Assembly: GCA_016946835.1 (NCBI GenBank)
Contig: JACVTC010000043.1
Location: 719,501 to 783,500 of the forward strand
Source: Neocallimastix lanati (nom. inval.)
Taxonomy: Eukaryota > Neocallimastigomycota > Neocallimastigomycetes > Neocallimastigales > Neocallimastigaceae
Direction: 5' to 3'
Length of the DNA stretch: 64,000 nucleotides
This document shows, one piece after another, positions 44,262-54,752 of the stretch. The position numbers were made by a program, and so were the translations under genes. Below the pieces are notes generated by a model. It had not been told where the DNA came from and did not search any database. It saw only the letters and a program-made list of their open reading frames with translations. Numbering within the stretch: position 1 is the stretch's first letter; the number at the start of each line of letters is the position of its first letter.

Positions 44262-44912
44262 TGTTAAGTTGGTACTTAGATTAAAGGGTAAACTTGGTTG
44301 GAAGCCTTTAATCTAATAACCTTTTGATATTATTTTATTTTTATAAATTGATTTATTCAAATATAAAATATTATTTTATTATTAAACTTTTAATTAACTA
44401 TATTTTTATTTAATATGTTTTATTATAAAGTTATCAGATTATTTGTAAATAATAATCTTACAAAGATTTAAAAAAGAATATTTTTTAGTTCTTTTATATT
44501 TTGAAAAACAATATAAAATATTTAATAATATATTTTAATAAATACTAATTTAAAGATAACAATATAAAATATAATTTTAATATATAAAGTAATAGAATAA
44601 TACATATATAATATAAGATAATAAAAATATATAAAATAATATAATTAATAAAAAACAATTTTTATAAATAATATTCAACTATATTAATTAATATAAAAAG
44701 AGATAATGTTAATTAATATGTAATACAATATTAATCAATTAATATATTAGGGGTTCAATAATGTATAAAAGGGATAATATTAATTAATATGTAATACAAT
44801 ATTAATTTGGTTATGAACGGTACAAGGATTTAAGGAGTACAAATTATATTTATAATTAAATTGTTATTTTTGTAGTATTAAATATAAATTAATTTGTATC
44901 AAATCCTTGACA
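44262..44912 (-). repeat. 5' LTR of element F
   Basis: 651 bp. TATA box TATAAAAG at 44491-44498 on the minus strand. One base difference seen from the 3' LTR (ATATGTAATAC against ATATATAATAC). Confidence 0.95.
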
Positions 44913-44967
44913 AGAATTTGTTTTTTATTATTTATTTTAATTTAATAATTTTGTTATTTATCAAAGA

Positions 44968-45809
44968 TGTTATGGTTCGGGTTTTATTAGAATTTTTATT
45001 TAATTATTTATTTTTAATATTTTTCTGTCTACATTTTAATTATTGAAAAACTTCACTTATTTATACTTTTTGAAAAAAAATAAATATGTAAAGCCTTTCT
45101 ACATTTTATTATCATATTTAAAAAAAAATATTTACTATTACTAATTACTTAAAATTTTATATTAATTTAAATTAACTAATTCATAAGTATTTTTATTTTA
45201 ATAAATTTTGTTTACATAATTTTATATTATTTTTCATATACTAAAACTAAATTATTTAATATATACGAAAAGTAACAAACAAAATTTAAAAAGATTTTAC
45301 AGAAAAATAAAGTTATTTTAATCAAGAATGTTAATATAATATTCTTATATTTTATATAAAATAAATTTAAAAACTATAATATATTTAATATTTATTATTA
45401 ATCAATTAAGATTTGATTTTATTTGTGGGGAATAAAAATATAAAATAATCAATTTAAAAATAAAATAAAATACTAAAAAGAATACAAGTTTAATATTGAT
45501 ACAATATAATAATAATATAATAATATATTTGAAAATAAAAATAAAATATTAATATTGATAATAAACACTTTAATAAAATAATAAAATTTAAGGTTAAATT
45601 ATAGATATTGATATTAATAATAAAAATATAAAATTATTGATAATATTTTAGAAACTTTTAATAAAAATATATAAAAAAAATAAATATATTTAGAAAATAT
45701 TTTAGTATAGAAAATATAGTAAAGTAATATTAAGTAAAGAATAATATAATGGATTCTAAAGTAAGTTGAAATTCTAATTAATAATCCATTATATGTTCGT
45801 TCTTTACCA
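44968..45809 (-). repeat. 3' LTR of element H
   Basis: 842 bp, TGTTATGGTTCGGG...TTCTTTACCA on the plus strand. Uninterrupted at the site where Y1 sits in the partner LTR (near 45760). The adjoining element-sense sequence AGTGGGGGCATCT matches G1 and G2. Confidence 0.93.
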
Positions 45810-45832
45810 AGATGCCCCCACTAAGACTCAAG

Positions 45833-48800
45833 CTAATCTATAGCTGAGTTATACTTTACTATATTTTTCAAATGAACATTACGATTCATTTGAATCATAG
45901 TATTTGGGTCCGCAAGTGTTACGGTATTAAATTGTTTTTTTATTACTTTTAAAGGACCGACAAAATAAGGTTCTAATTTAGAACGACTAAAATTTCGAAC
46001 AAGAACTAAATCACCGATTCTTATGTTTTTGGAATTTTTCATGCTATTTTTTTCTTCCCTTCGATTGGCCCAATATTTACTTGCGTTCTTTACATTTTCA
46101 GCTGCTTCCATGGTCCACCTATAATGTGAGATAAATTTTTCTAAAAGAATTTCATCTGAAGATTTATTCACTCCTTGTGTAGGTCTAGCAGCAATGTCGA
46201 AAGGCTGTTGATCCTCACGACCATAAACTAATTCGAAGCTAGAATGTTTGGTTACAGAATTCTTTGTAGTTCTAAGGGTCCACAAGGCTGAAGGTAATAC
46301 CTCATCCCAGTCTTTATTTTCTTCACCAAGTAATCTCAATAATTTACCAATTTCTTTATTCCTATTTTCAACCAATCCATTACTTTCTGGGTGATAGGTA
46401 GTGGTAAATTTTACGTAAACATCATATAAGTCCAGGAATATTTTAGTCATATCCGATGTGAATTGAACGCCATTATCCGTTGTAATGACTTGAGGAACTC
46501 CATGTCTAGCGAAAACATTTATTAAAAACTTAATGATGTCCTTAGATGTAATATTTTCAGTAGGTTCAGCCTCCACCCACTTTGTGAAATAATCCACCGC
46601 AACAATGATATATTGGTTTTTATTACCAGTTTTTATTAAGGGACCAATAATATCAAGTCCAAGATGAGTAAAAGGGCCTTCAACTTCTGTTGGAATGTTT
46701 TCGGTTGGTTCTGGATATGGCTGAGGGCGATTTAACTGACATTTTTCGCATTTTGAAATTATCCGTTTTATATCGTTGACCATATCATTCCAGTAGTAAC
46801 TTTTTCTAAGTCTTTGATATGTTTTATAATAACCTTCATGGCCAACATGATGTGCTTCGAGAATTAATTTTAGTTTTTCATTTGTTTCGGTAACAAGTTT
46901 TCTATAATTATTTCCATCTATAAAATAATCTATACCATCAATCTTTGTAAATTTTTCTTCAATAAATTCTTTAATTACTTTAGAAAGTGAATCATTTTCA
47001 TCATCTTTATTCGTTTTTATAGCTAATACCTTTTGTTCTTTATCGTTCTTCATTCTAGATAAAGCGTCGGCTACTACATTCTTTTTACCTTGCTCATAGC
47101 GAATATCCACTTTTAGCATACTTGCAGTCAAACACCATCTTGTTTGCCGTGCATTATTCGGTTCCTTATTATTAAATAAACCTAGTAGAGGTTTGTGATC
47201 TGTAAAAACTATGGTTCTAAAGGGGCTTCCCATAATATAAGGTTTTAATTTAGTAATACAATAATATAAAGCCGTTCCTTCCAAATCGGTTATTCCATAA
47301 TTCTTTTCTGCTTTGGTTAAGCTACGGCTAATGAAATGAATCGGGTGTTCTATTTCCGATTCGTCTTTCTGCAATAAAACTCCACCAATACCTTCATATG
47401 ATGCATCTGTTCGAATAATGAATTCTTTGGAAAAATCAGGATATTTTAAAATAGGAGCATTAATTAATTTTTCTTTTAATTTGGTAAAACTTTGTTTTTG
47501 TTCATTATTCCATTTATATTTTACGCCTTTTCTTAATAGCTTACAAAGAGGAGCTGAGGTTTGAGCATATTCATTTATAAAGTTTCTATAATATCCTAAG
47601 AATGATCTTAACTCATGTATATTCATGGGTTCTTTCCAGGCTTTAATTGCTTCAATTTTACTATTTTGAGGACTAAGACCCTTAGTAGAAATCTTGTGAC
47701 CAAGAACTTCAACTTCCGTTTGCATAAAGTGACATTTTTCAATATTAATTTTTAATTTATGTTCCTTGAAGATTGCTAATACCTGTTTTATGTGTTGGAT
47801 ATGTTCTTCGACAGTTTTTGAATATATAAGTATATCATCAATAAAGTTGAAAACACATTTTCCGATTAAAGGAAATAAAATTCTATTCATTTCCCGTTGG
47901 AAGGTAGCCGGAGCTCCAGTTAATCCGAAAGGCATAACTTTGAATTGGTAGTTGCCAAATTTGGTTGTAAAACTGGTTATTTCAACACTTTCTTCGTCCA
48001 TTAGGATTTGATGGTAACCTGAGTATAGATCCATAGTAGTAAAGATTTTGGCACCATCTAAACTGTCAAATATCTCGTCAATATATGGAAGGGCATAAGA
48101 GTCTTTTTCGGTTAGATCATTCACCTTGCGGTAGTCCACACACAATCTCCATTTTCCATTAGCCTTTGGGACCACAACAACAGGTGAAGACCATTCTGAA
48201 TAAGATGGTACAACTAGCTTTTTCTTAATAAGTTTAATTAGTTCTTCTTTAATAATATCCGATTTAAATTTGGTTACCCTGTAACATCTTTGTTTAACAG
48301 GTTTTGCGTTCGCTTTCAAGTTAATCTTATGAGGTGCTAAGTCTGACGGGGTTAATTCTTCAGAAGATGTCGCTATAATGTCCAAGTTTTCTTCAAGTAA
48401 TTTTACTATTACATCTTTATAATCTTTACAAAGACTTGCTAAAAATTTTTCATCATGGATATACTCTTGCGGGGATAGACCTTCAAGTTTCTTTAATTCA
48501 TTAGTTGTGTCTTCATCTTCAAGTATTTTCCTTACTATACATACTAATTTTTCTTCTTCTTGGAAATTATTATTAATAGGAGCTATAACGTCGATTAGTC
48601 CTTGAGAATTAAATTGACATAAACTATATCTTATAGGATGGATAAAAAGATTGTGTTCTACTTGAGTTTGAAAATTAATCAACAAATCATAAAATGGGTC
48701 ATCATCATCAATTATACGAAAATCTACTATCATTTTATAATCATTAATCTTAACAGGTATTCGTACAATGATTCCTTCTGAATACTCATCATTCTTAGTC

Positions 48801-49942
48801 GCTAAACGTATCCTTCCACGACTAATACCTACTTCTTCATAATTTCCAGGTAATTTCTCATAAAATTTTTTTGTGATAACATTGAGATTGCTACAAGAAT
48901 CAATTAGTGCTTTACCAGGAATTTCATCTACTGTTACATCAACCATGGCAATATCTTCTTCTGAGGTTTCCTTACTTTTGCTAATATAAGAGTGATCAAT
49001 ATTATTTACCAAGGTAGCAGCAGCAATAGTATTGTTTAATGCACCTATTATTTTCTTTTCAGGTTTTTCTAATTTTAATCCTTGACTTACTTGACTTCTG
49101 ACTTTTGGAGAAACATTGAGGAGCTGACCGAAACTAATATTACACTTGGTTTCATTCAAATCTTGTAAAACATTATATTCTTCCTGATCCTTACACATCT
49201 TGATGTTCCTAAGCGTTCTACTAATTGTTGCTTTTTCTTTAGGCTCTTGAAAATCTATGAGCTTCTGTAATGTAATATTCTCATGACCTTCGTCATTAAG
49301 CTTTTCAGGAACTTCAATAACTTCCATTTCATTGATTTGTTTTGTTTTAATAATTTTATCGTTTTCATTATCAATTAATTTATTTAATCGTTGATGCATT
49401 TTATCACTAGTAGTACTGATGCTATTTCTTTGTTTTGAAGAATCCAGACTTTGCTTTTCTCTTATAGTAATATTATCCTCCCTTTCCTTCCTTTTTCCCT
49501 TGTTATTTCCAAAGTTAGCTCTTTCTTTATTCCGAATTTGTTTTTCTTTGGCTTTCTCAATATTTATATTAGGCTGCGCCATTATCGAAGGATGTAGTTG
49601 ATTTTTATTTTTAACAATTATTCTATTTTCTATTTCCTTCTCTTTTATCTTTCTTATTGCAGGAGTTGTTATAGGGGTAGGATTATCTTTGAGACTTTTA
49701 CGTTGTCTCTTTTCATTATTTTCACTAGTTTCATCGTTAGTCGTCAACTTCCTTTTTGTCGCACTAACTATAAATTCTACATCATTCTCATTATCGGATT
49801 CTTTGTGAGTTTCATTAGTATAGGAAGCATCTTCTTTTTCTTCCTTATTATAATCATTTGTACTACTAGGAATGGATTTGTATTGTAATGAAGCTATTTT
49901 ATTTTTATAGGGAGTGCTTCCTCTCCCTTTTAGTGGTTTAAA
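45833..49942 (-). CDS. pol: Pol of element H: protease, RT, RNase H, integrase
   Basis: Entered by -1 frameshifting; first ATG at 49747 gives 1304 residues. Linker with KSLKDNPTPITTPAIRK, pre-protease patch CNISFGQLLNVSPKVRSQV (~residue 215), protease ALIDSCSNLNVIT (D-S-C near residue 281), RT with LCVDYRKVNDLT, FTTMDLYSGYHQILM, MPFGLTGAPATFQREMNR and FIDD near 47835 (Phe instead of the usual Tyr), RNase H (IRTDASYEGIGGVL, TDHKPLLGLF, VVADALSRM), integrase zinc region HHVGHEGYYKTYQRL...CEKCQ, catalytic D (LGLDIIGPL), D (TTDNGVQF), E (YHPESNGLVENRNKE), and tail PYFVGPLKVIKK. SFLGYYRNF lacks three residues present in G2 (SFLGAIGYYRDF). No chromodomain. No nonsense codon or frameshift seen. Confidence 0.93.
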   Translation of the reverse strand, partial: FKPLKGRGSTPYKNKIASLQYKSIPSSTNDYNKEEKEDASYTNETHKESDNENDVEFIVSATKRKLTTNDETSENNEKRQRKSLKDNPTPITTPAIRKIKEKEIENRIIVKNKNQLHPSIMAQPNINIEKAKEKQIRNKERANFGNNKGKRKEREDNITIREKQSLDSSKQRNSISTTSDKMHQRLNKLIDNENDKIIKTKQINEMEVIEVPEKLNDEGHENITLQKLIDFQEPKEKATISRTLRNIKMCKDQEEYNVLQDLNETKCNISFGQLLNVSPKVRSQVSQGLKLEKPEKKIIGALNNTIAAATLVNNIDHSYISKSKETSEEDIAMVDVTVDEIPGKALIDSCSNLNVITKKFYEKLPGNYEEVGISRGRIRLATKNDEYSEGIIVRIPVKINDYKMIVDFRIIDDDDPFYDLLINFQTQVEHNLFIHPIRYSLCQFNSQGLIDVIAPINNNFQEEEKLVCIVRKILEDEDTTNELKKLEGLSPQEYIHDEKFLASLCKDYKDVIVKLLEENLDIIATSSEELTPSDLAPHKINLKANAKPVKQRCYRVTKFKSDIIKEELIKLIKKKLVVPSYSEWSSPVVVVPKANGKWRLCVDYRKVNDLTEKDSYALPYIDEIFDSLDGAKIFTTMDLYSGYHQILMDEESVEITSFTTKFGNYQFKVMPFGLTGAPATFQREMNRILFPLIGKCVFNFIDDILIYSKTVEEHIQHIKQVLAIFKEHKLKINIEKCHFMQTEVEVLGHKISTKGLSPQNSKIEAIKAWKEPMNIHELRSFLGYYRNFINEYAQTSAPLCKLLRKGVKYKWNNEQKQSFTKLKEKLINAPILKYPDFSKEFIIRTDASYEGIGGVLLQKDESEIEHPIHFISRSLTKAEKNYGITDLEGTALYYCITKLKPYIMGSPFRTIVFTDHKPLLGLFNNKEPNNARQTRWCLTASMLKVDIRYEQGKKNVVADALSRMKNDKEQKVLAIKTNKDDENDSLSKVIKEFIEEKFTKIDGIDYFIDGNNYRKLVTETNEKLKLILEAHHVGHEGYYKTYQRLRKSYYWNDMVNDIKRIISKCEKCQLNRPQPYPEPTENIPTEVEGPFTHLGLDIIGPLIKTGNKNQYIIVAVDYFTKWVEAEPTENITSKDIIKFLINVFARHGVPQVITTDNGVQFTSDMTKIFLDLYDVYVKFTTTYHPESNGLVENRNKEIGKLLRLLGEENKDWDEVLPSALWTLRTTKNSVTKHSSFELVYGREDQQPFDIAARPTQGVNKSSDEILLEKFISHYRWTMEAAENVKNASKYWANRREEKNSMKNSKNIRIGDLVLVRNFSRSKLEPYFVGPLKVIKKQFNTVTLADPNTMIQMNRNVHLKNIVKYNSAID
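49909..49942 (-). promoter_or_regulatory. -1 frameshift signal of element H
   Basis: Slippery heptamer T TTA AAC (49936-49942), 7-nt spacer with the gag stop, then a 6-bp stem AGGGAG/CTCCCT (49923-49928, 49909-49914) with an 8-nt loop. The stem differs in sequence from G (TGGGAG/CTCCCA) at the closing pair while staying paired. Confidence 0.85.
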
Positions 49943-50823
49943 GATTTTCCACTATATAACCGTTTCTTATTTTCTTGAATAATTGCATTTAACTTAGGAC
50001 AATTATACTGCAAATGTCCTGGATCGCTACAATAAAAACAGGCTTTAATGGTAAGATTTTTCATTTTTTTTGTTAAGTCCTCCAATTCGTAATCTTTATT
50101 TCTTTTTGGGCTTCTAACTTCATAATTCTCTCTTACTACCTTTCTGTTGTTTTGATAATTATTCATGATATTTATTCTTGGGTTGACAATTTCAGTTGAG
50201 TACTCTTTTGAGGGTCTCAAATTCATTACTCTATCAACTTTTTCGGCAATGTCAAACGCCCGATTTAAAGAAATGTCATCCTTAAGGGAGACCTTTTTCC
50301 AAGCTTCTTCATTGTTCCTAAGAGCATCAATATAATCGAGAACACTGACTCGCTTCTTTCTTTTCTTATCTAATTTCAAATATATGGATCGGAAACGAGT
50401 ATTAAAGTCTTTTACTCGCTCATTTCTTTTAATTCTTAAAGCACGGAGCTCACGAAGTAACATATTCTGGTCTTCTTTAAGACCATAAAAAGTTTCTATT
50501 GCTTCTACAATTTCCTTTAAGGAAGGATATTCATCTTTTTTCTTTTCTTCTGAATCAGATTCTTCTTCTTCTTCGTCCTCACTTTCTGATTCAGAATCGG
50601 TACTGTAACTTTCAATTAAATCCTGGATAACTTCGCGAGGCTCTCCAGTAGACGTGAGTAAGCAGGCGGTAAAAATCTTTTTGGGATCAGTAACTTCCTC
50701 AAGTTTTATCCATAATCGGATTTCTGATTCCCAAGATTTGATATCGAGATTTTCCTTTGAAATTTTCTCGATATCTTTTAATTCCTTTTTTAATTCTTTA
50801 AAATTGATTTTATTTTCAGCCAT
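49930..50823 (-). CDS. gag: Gag of element H
   Basis: About 297 residues from ATG 50823 (MAENKINFKELKKELKDIEK); an in-frame upstream start at 50862 is less likely because homology to G begins at FKELKKELKDI. Capsid-like N-terminus (LDIKSWESEIRLWIKLEEVTDPKKIF), acidic tract at ~90-115 (STDSESESEDEEEEESDSEEKKKDEY), helical RNA-binding-like part (LRALRIKRNERVKDFNTRFRSIYLKLDKKRKKRVSVLDYIDAL), and zinc knuckle CFYCSDPGHLQYNC near the end. Similar in layout to Gag of G1 and G2, which places H and G in one clade. Stop TAA lies in the frameshift spacer. Confidence 0.92.
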   Translation of the reverse strand: MAENKINFKELKKELKDIEKISKENLDIKSWESEIRLWIKLEEVTDPKKIFTACLLTSTGEPREVIQDLIESYSTDSESESEDEEEEESDSEEKKKDEYPSLKEIVEAIETFYGLKEDQNMLLRELRALRIKRNERVKDFNTRFRSIYLKLDKKRKKRVSVLDYIDALRNNEEAWKKVSLKDDISLNRAFDIAEKVDRVMNLRPSKEYSTEIVNPRINIMNNYQNNRKVVRENYEVRSPKRNKDYELEDLTKKMKNLTIKACFYCSDPGHLQYNCPKLNAIIQENKKRLYSGKSLNH

Positions 50824-50943
50824 TTGAAAATTTAAAAATGGTATTAATGCTATGATATCCAATTTAAAAAAAAAATGTTTACTTTAAAAATATATTTAAT
50901 AATTAAAAAAATAAATTTATCTTTGTTTTATGATAATATAATT

Positions 50944-51121
50944 GTGGACTCAGAAAACCCTCTGACAATCCAATTCTTTATTCCAATAATAATTCAGACT
51001 CAGAATCTCTCTCTGAAAATCTGATAAATTAATTCAGACTCGAAAACACCCTTCGAAAATCTGAAACTAAAAAAAAAAAAAAATAAATTCAGACTCAAAA
51101 ACGCAATTTGAAAGTCTGAAG
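50944..51121 (-). repeat. Array of four two-helix hairpins in the H leader
   Basis: Units share the pattern outer stem / CT / inner stem / loop / inner stem / 4 nt / outer stem (plus strand). Outer stems: TGGA/TCCA in unit 1, CAGA/TCTG in units 2-4. Inner stems: CAGA/TCTG, CAGA/TCTG, CGAA/TTCG, CAAA/TTTG. Both helices change sequence between units but stay complementary. Confidence 0.8.
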
Positions 51122-51345
51122 CTTTTTATTATGAATTTTAATGTTTATTATATTCTCTTAAGCATTAATACACAAAATATGTATATCTTAATCTTTTTTT
51201 TTTTTTTTTTTTTTAAATTTATTTGTAGTAATAACTTCTTTATTTAATTTTATTTAATATATTTATTTCCTTTATTAAAATAATTAATATAACATAAAAC
51301 AAATTGTATAAATACTTAAATAATAATAATAATATATATTTATTT

Positions 51346-51392
<47 letters not shown>

Positions 51393-52212
51393 GTATATAT
51401 TTATATTCTATTAATTCTTTGTTATAATATTTAATAAAATATTAAATAAAAAGTTAAAATACAAGCCAAACTATATAGTGTTGAACCATCAAATATATAG
51501 CTTGTTAACCCTTCTTACAATAAGTCCCCTTAGCTCTTTATTGATAAGTTGATAATGTCGATTGTTAATTATTAAGAAACTTAATAAAAAGAAGGTAGCA
51601 ATATTAAATTCTTTTTAATTTGGCTAACTTATTGTTAGTAATAAAGAAGATAATAACGTATCCTTCCCAGTATCAACAAGATCAAAACAATAAAGTATTA
51701 TGTGTGGGTGTTCAACTATCCCGCGTAGAGAGTTGTAAGACAGCTTATTTATATTTTTCTTTTTAATTAAAATTTAATTAATTAAATAACGAATAATAGA
51801 AAATTTAACACACACAAAAAAAAATTTCAATTATAAAAATTTCAATAAAAAAAAATTTAATTATATAAAATCATAAAAATAATACACTTATTTGAAAAAT
51901 AATAATAATAATCTAATTTTATATATTCTATATATATATATTGTACATGTATATATTAAAAAAAATAAAATAAACTGATAAACATAAAAAATTACAATTT
52001 ATTATTTAGAATTATTAATATAAAAAAAAAAATTTATTTATAAAATTTATTCTTATTAAAAAAAAAATTAAAAATTTGTGCTACAAAAAAAAAATTTTAC
52101 TTATTATTTTAATATTTATCATTAATTAAAAAAAAATATATTTTTTCTTTTTTTTTTTTTTTTTTTTTACATATATAAATCTATATCTATGATAATACTA
52201 TTGGTTAAAAAA

Positions 52213-52265
<53 letters not shown>

Positions 52266-52499
52266 TTTGTTATACACTAAAGAAAAATTTAATTTATTAT
52301 TTATTAAAAAAAAAATTTATTAATGAAATATTTATTATTTTAATAAAAGGAAAAAAAAAATATATATATTTTTATTTTATTGCAAAAAAAAAAATAATAA
52401 TAATAATAATAATAGGCGAACAAATTTATAAAAGCCTAAAATAAAAATAAAAAAAACTATATATTTTAACGTCACTTCGCATGAATGACCAGGGTTTTA

Positions 52500-52516
52500 T
52501 CAGGGATCGAACCTGA
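52500..52516 (-). other. tRNA T-arm / B-box-like sequence in the H leader
   Basis: On the minus strand TCAGGTTCGATCCCTGA has a perfect 5-bp stem around TTCGATC and matches the Pol III B-box GGTTCGANTCC pattern. No complete tRNA cloverleaf could be drawn around it; the A-box candidate is weak. It could be a tRNA-derived relic or chance. Confidence 0.4.
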
Positions 52517-52937
52517 CCCACCTCTTATTTTCTGCGCGAGTGAACAAACTATCACCTGTTGAAGTGTGTAGTTGCCTTCAGCGTGAAGGTTTTATAGTTC
52601 TAGGGCGTATTTGCCTAATTGTCAAGGATTTGTTCCTTGAGATACTCGCGTTTACAATCTACAAAACCTTGCAAAATTGTAAATAAGAGTTTATGAAATT
52701 AATATCCTGCAAGCTAACACTGTCTTACTCGAATATTAACTTCGTAAATTTGTTAACTTTTTATTATTTTTTTTTTTTTATTATTATTTTTTTATCTATA
52801 ATCTATAATTAAATAAAGTTACTACAAAAATTAAAGTTTTCCAAAGTTTTCCAAAGTTTTTTTTTTTATGATAACTTTTATTATTATTAATATTAATATT
52901 AAATTATTAATTATTATTATTTAACAAAACTTATGGA

Positions 52938-53097
52938 TAATCTGATAGTATACCCTGTCTGACGTGCAGCTTGCCTCTTCACGGCGTCATGCCACGCGGG
53001 TACCACGGCTACTGTATTCAATATAAAATACAGCAGTCCAGAGCCTACTAGCCCAATTACTATGTAGGTTAAACTTAGCCCGGAAATCTATATCCAA
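52938..53097 (-). other. Leader block conserved with G elements (H copy)
   Basis: Counterpart of 28570-28731. Retains CTGTCTGACGTGCAGCTT exactly on the plus strand and hairpin CTGTATT/AATACAG (53012-53033) with the same 8-nt loop. The G MluI-like core CACGCGTG is changed to CACGCGGG. Confidence 0.7.
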
Positions 53098-53151
53098 GGC
53101 TTTGTTAAATAATTTAATTAATAAATAATATTAAATTTTATTTTTCTAATA

Positions 53152-53170
53152 TTCCCCGATATCTCCACCA
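53152..53170 (-). promoter_or_regulatory. tRNA-type primer-binding site of element H
   Basis: TGGTGGAGATATCGGGGAA in element sense, seven bases inside the LTR; identical to G1 over at least 18 bases although the LTRs of H and G differ. Confidence 0.75.
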
Positions 53171-53177
53171 TAAATTA

Positions 53178-54748
53178 TGTTATGGTTCGGGTTTTATTAG
53201 AATTTTTATTTAATTATTTATTTTTAATATTTTTCTGTCTACATTTTAATTATTGAAAAACTTCACTTATTTATACTTTTTGAAAAAAAATAAATATGTA
53301 AAGCCTTTCTACATTTTATTATCATATTTAAAAAAAAATATTTACTATTACTAATTACTTAAAATTTTATATTAATTTAAATTAACTAATTCATAAGTAT
53401 TTTTATTTTAATAAATTTTGTTTACATAATTTTATATTATTTTTCATATACTAAAACTAAATTATTTAATATATACGAAAAGTAACAAACAAAATTTAAA
53501 AAGATTTTACAGAAAAATAAAGTTATTTTAATCAAGAATGTTAATATAATATTCTTATATTTTATATAAAATAAATTTAAAAACTATAATATATTTAATA
53601 TTTATTATTAATCAATTAAGATTTGATTTTATTTGTGGGGAATAAAAATATAAAATAATCAATTTAAAAATAAAATAAAATACTAAAAAGAATACAAGTT
53701 TAATATTGATACAATATAATAATAATATAATAATATATTTGAAAATAAAAATAAAATATTAATATTGATAATAAACACTTTAATAAAATAATAAAATTTA
53801 AGGTTAAATTATAGATATTGATATTAATAATAAAAATATAAAATTATTGATAATATTTTAGAAACTTTTAATAAAAATATAAAAAAAATAAATATATTTA
53901 GAAAATATTTTAGTATAGAAAATATAGTAAAGTAATATTAAGTAAAGAATAATATAATGGATTCTAAAGTATGTTGAAATTATAACTGAATTGAAATCTC
54001 AATTTCAGTTATTTACATTTCAATAGTTAAAAAATATTATTTATTTAATTATAAATAATATATATATTTAAATAATTAATAATTAATATAAATTCTTATT
54101 TAATATTTAAAGAATTATCTTAGGCCTAATAATTCTGAGAATATTAATAAATAAGATTTATATTAATAATTTCAATTATCTACATATGACGTCACATGTA
54201 TTTATATTATGTTTATATATATGTTTACATCATATATATTAACTACTATTTTTAATTATTCAAATTAATTATACAAATTAAATTTATTTAATTATATTAA
54301 ATATTTTAAACATATCGATATTGTTATTATCTTAATATTTTATTAATATTCATATTACTATATTATTAATATCTTATAATTAAATATTATTATTATGTAA
54401 CTTACAAAGTATAAAAGAAAGATGTAAAAATCTATCTTTTATGTTCTTTGTAAGGTTATTGTACTTACAATAATTATATACTAATAATTCAATAAATAAA
54501 TATTTTCATAAATCCTTCAAAGAAATTATTATTTAAAATATTCTTAGATATTAAGTGTTTAAATAACTTAACTATTTATCTTATATTATTTTTATATTAT
54601 TATTAATTAATTATTGTTGGATTATTAATATATAATTCAACATATTAACCTAGTAACGTTATTAATCATAAAACTATTTTATATCTTAATTTTAACAAAG
54701 TAAGTTGAAATTCTAATTAATAATCCATTATATGTTCGTTCTTTACCA
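53178..54748 (-). repeat. 5' LTR of element H, interrupted by LTR-Y1
   Basis: About 840 bp without Y1. TATAAATAAG box on the minus strand at 53266-53275. Near-identical to 44968-45809. Y1 lies in U3, upstream of the TATA box in element sense. Confidence 0.93.
53972..54697 (+). repeat. Solo LTR-Y1 (F-like)
   Basis: 726 bp with perfect AAGTA duplications (53967-53971, 54698-54702), nearly identical to Y2. Contains TGACGTCA near 54187 and the CTTACAAAG/CTTTGTAAG hairpin. Its absence from the 3' LTR of H shows it arrived after H. Confidence 0.92.
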
Positions 54749-54752
54749 AAGA

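Larger units (their letters stand above)
38553..44912 (-). mobile_element. Element F, complete chromovirus (Ty3/gypsy)
   Basis: 6360 bp with 651-bp LTRs (38553-39203, 44262-44912) that appear to differ at one base, and perfect 5-bp duplications AGAAT (38548-38552, 44913-44917). Gag lacks a zinc knuckle and Pol ends in a chromodomain-like segment. The leader is only 34 nt and the primer site is self-complementary. It carries its own -1 frameshift signal. All reading frames look intact, so it is a young, possibly competent copy. Confidence 0.95.
37625..44963. repeat. Solo LTR-W, interrupted by element F
   Basis: Ends TGATTTATACC/TTATTTATCA, about 970 bp without F, flanked by AAGA (37621-37624, 44964-44967). 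A/T-rich, no coding sequence. No partner LTR in the window. Confidence 0.6.
50824..53151 (-). other. Very long 5' leader of element H
   Basis: 2.3 kb, mostly A/T homopolymer patches, without a reading frame. Islands of higher complexity: 51460-51740; 52480-52745, including a tRNA T-arm-like palindrome at 52500-52516; and 52938-53097, conserved with G leaders. A hairpin array lies at 50944-51121, just upstream of gag. Confidence 0.7.
44968..54748 (-). mobile_element. Element H, Ty3/gypsy retrotransposon, coding-intact
   Basis: 9.78 kb (about 9.05 kb without the nested Y1) between AAGA duplications (44964-44967, 54749-54752). LTRs are 44968-45809 and 53178-54748 (the latter holding Y1). A 2.3-kb leader separates the 5' LTR and gag. 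Gag, frameshift signal and Pol are all open. It is related to G1/G2 throughout coding and leader but clearly a different family. Confidence 0.93.
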
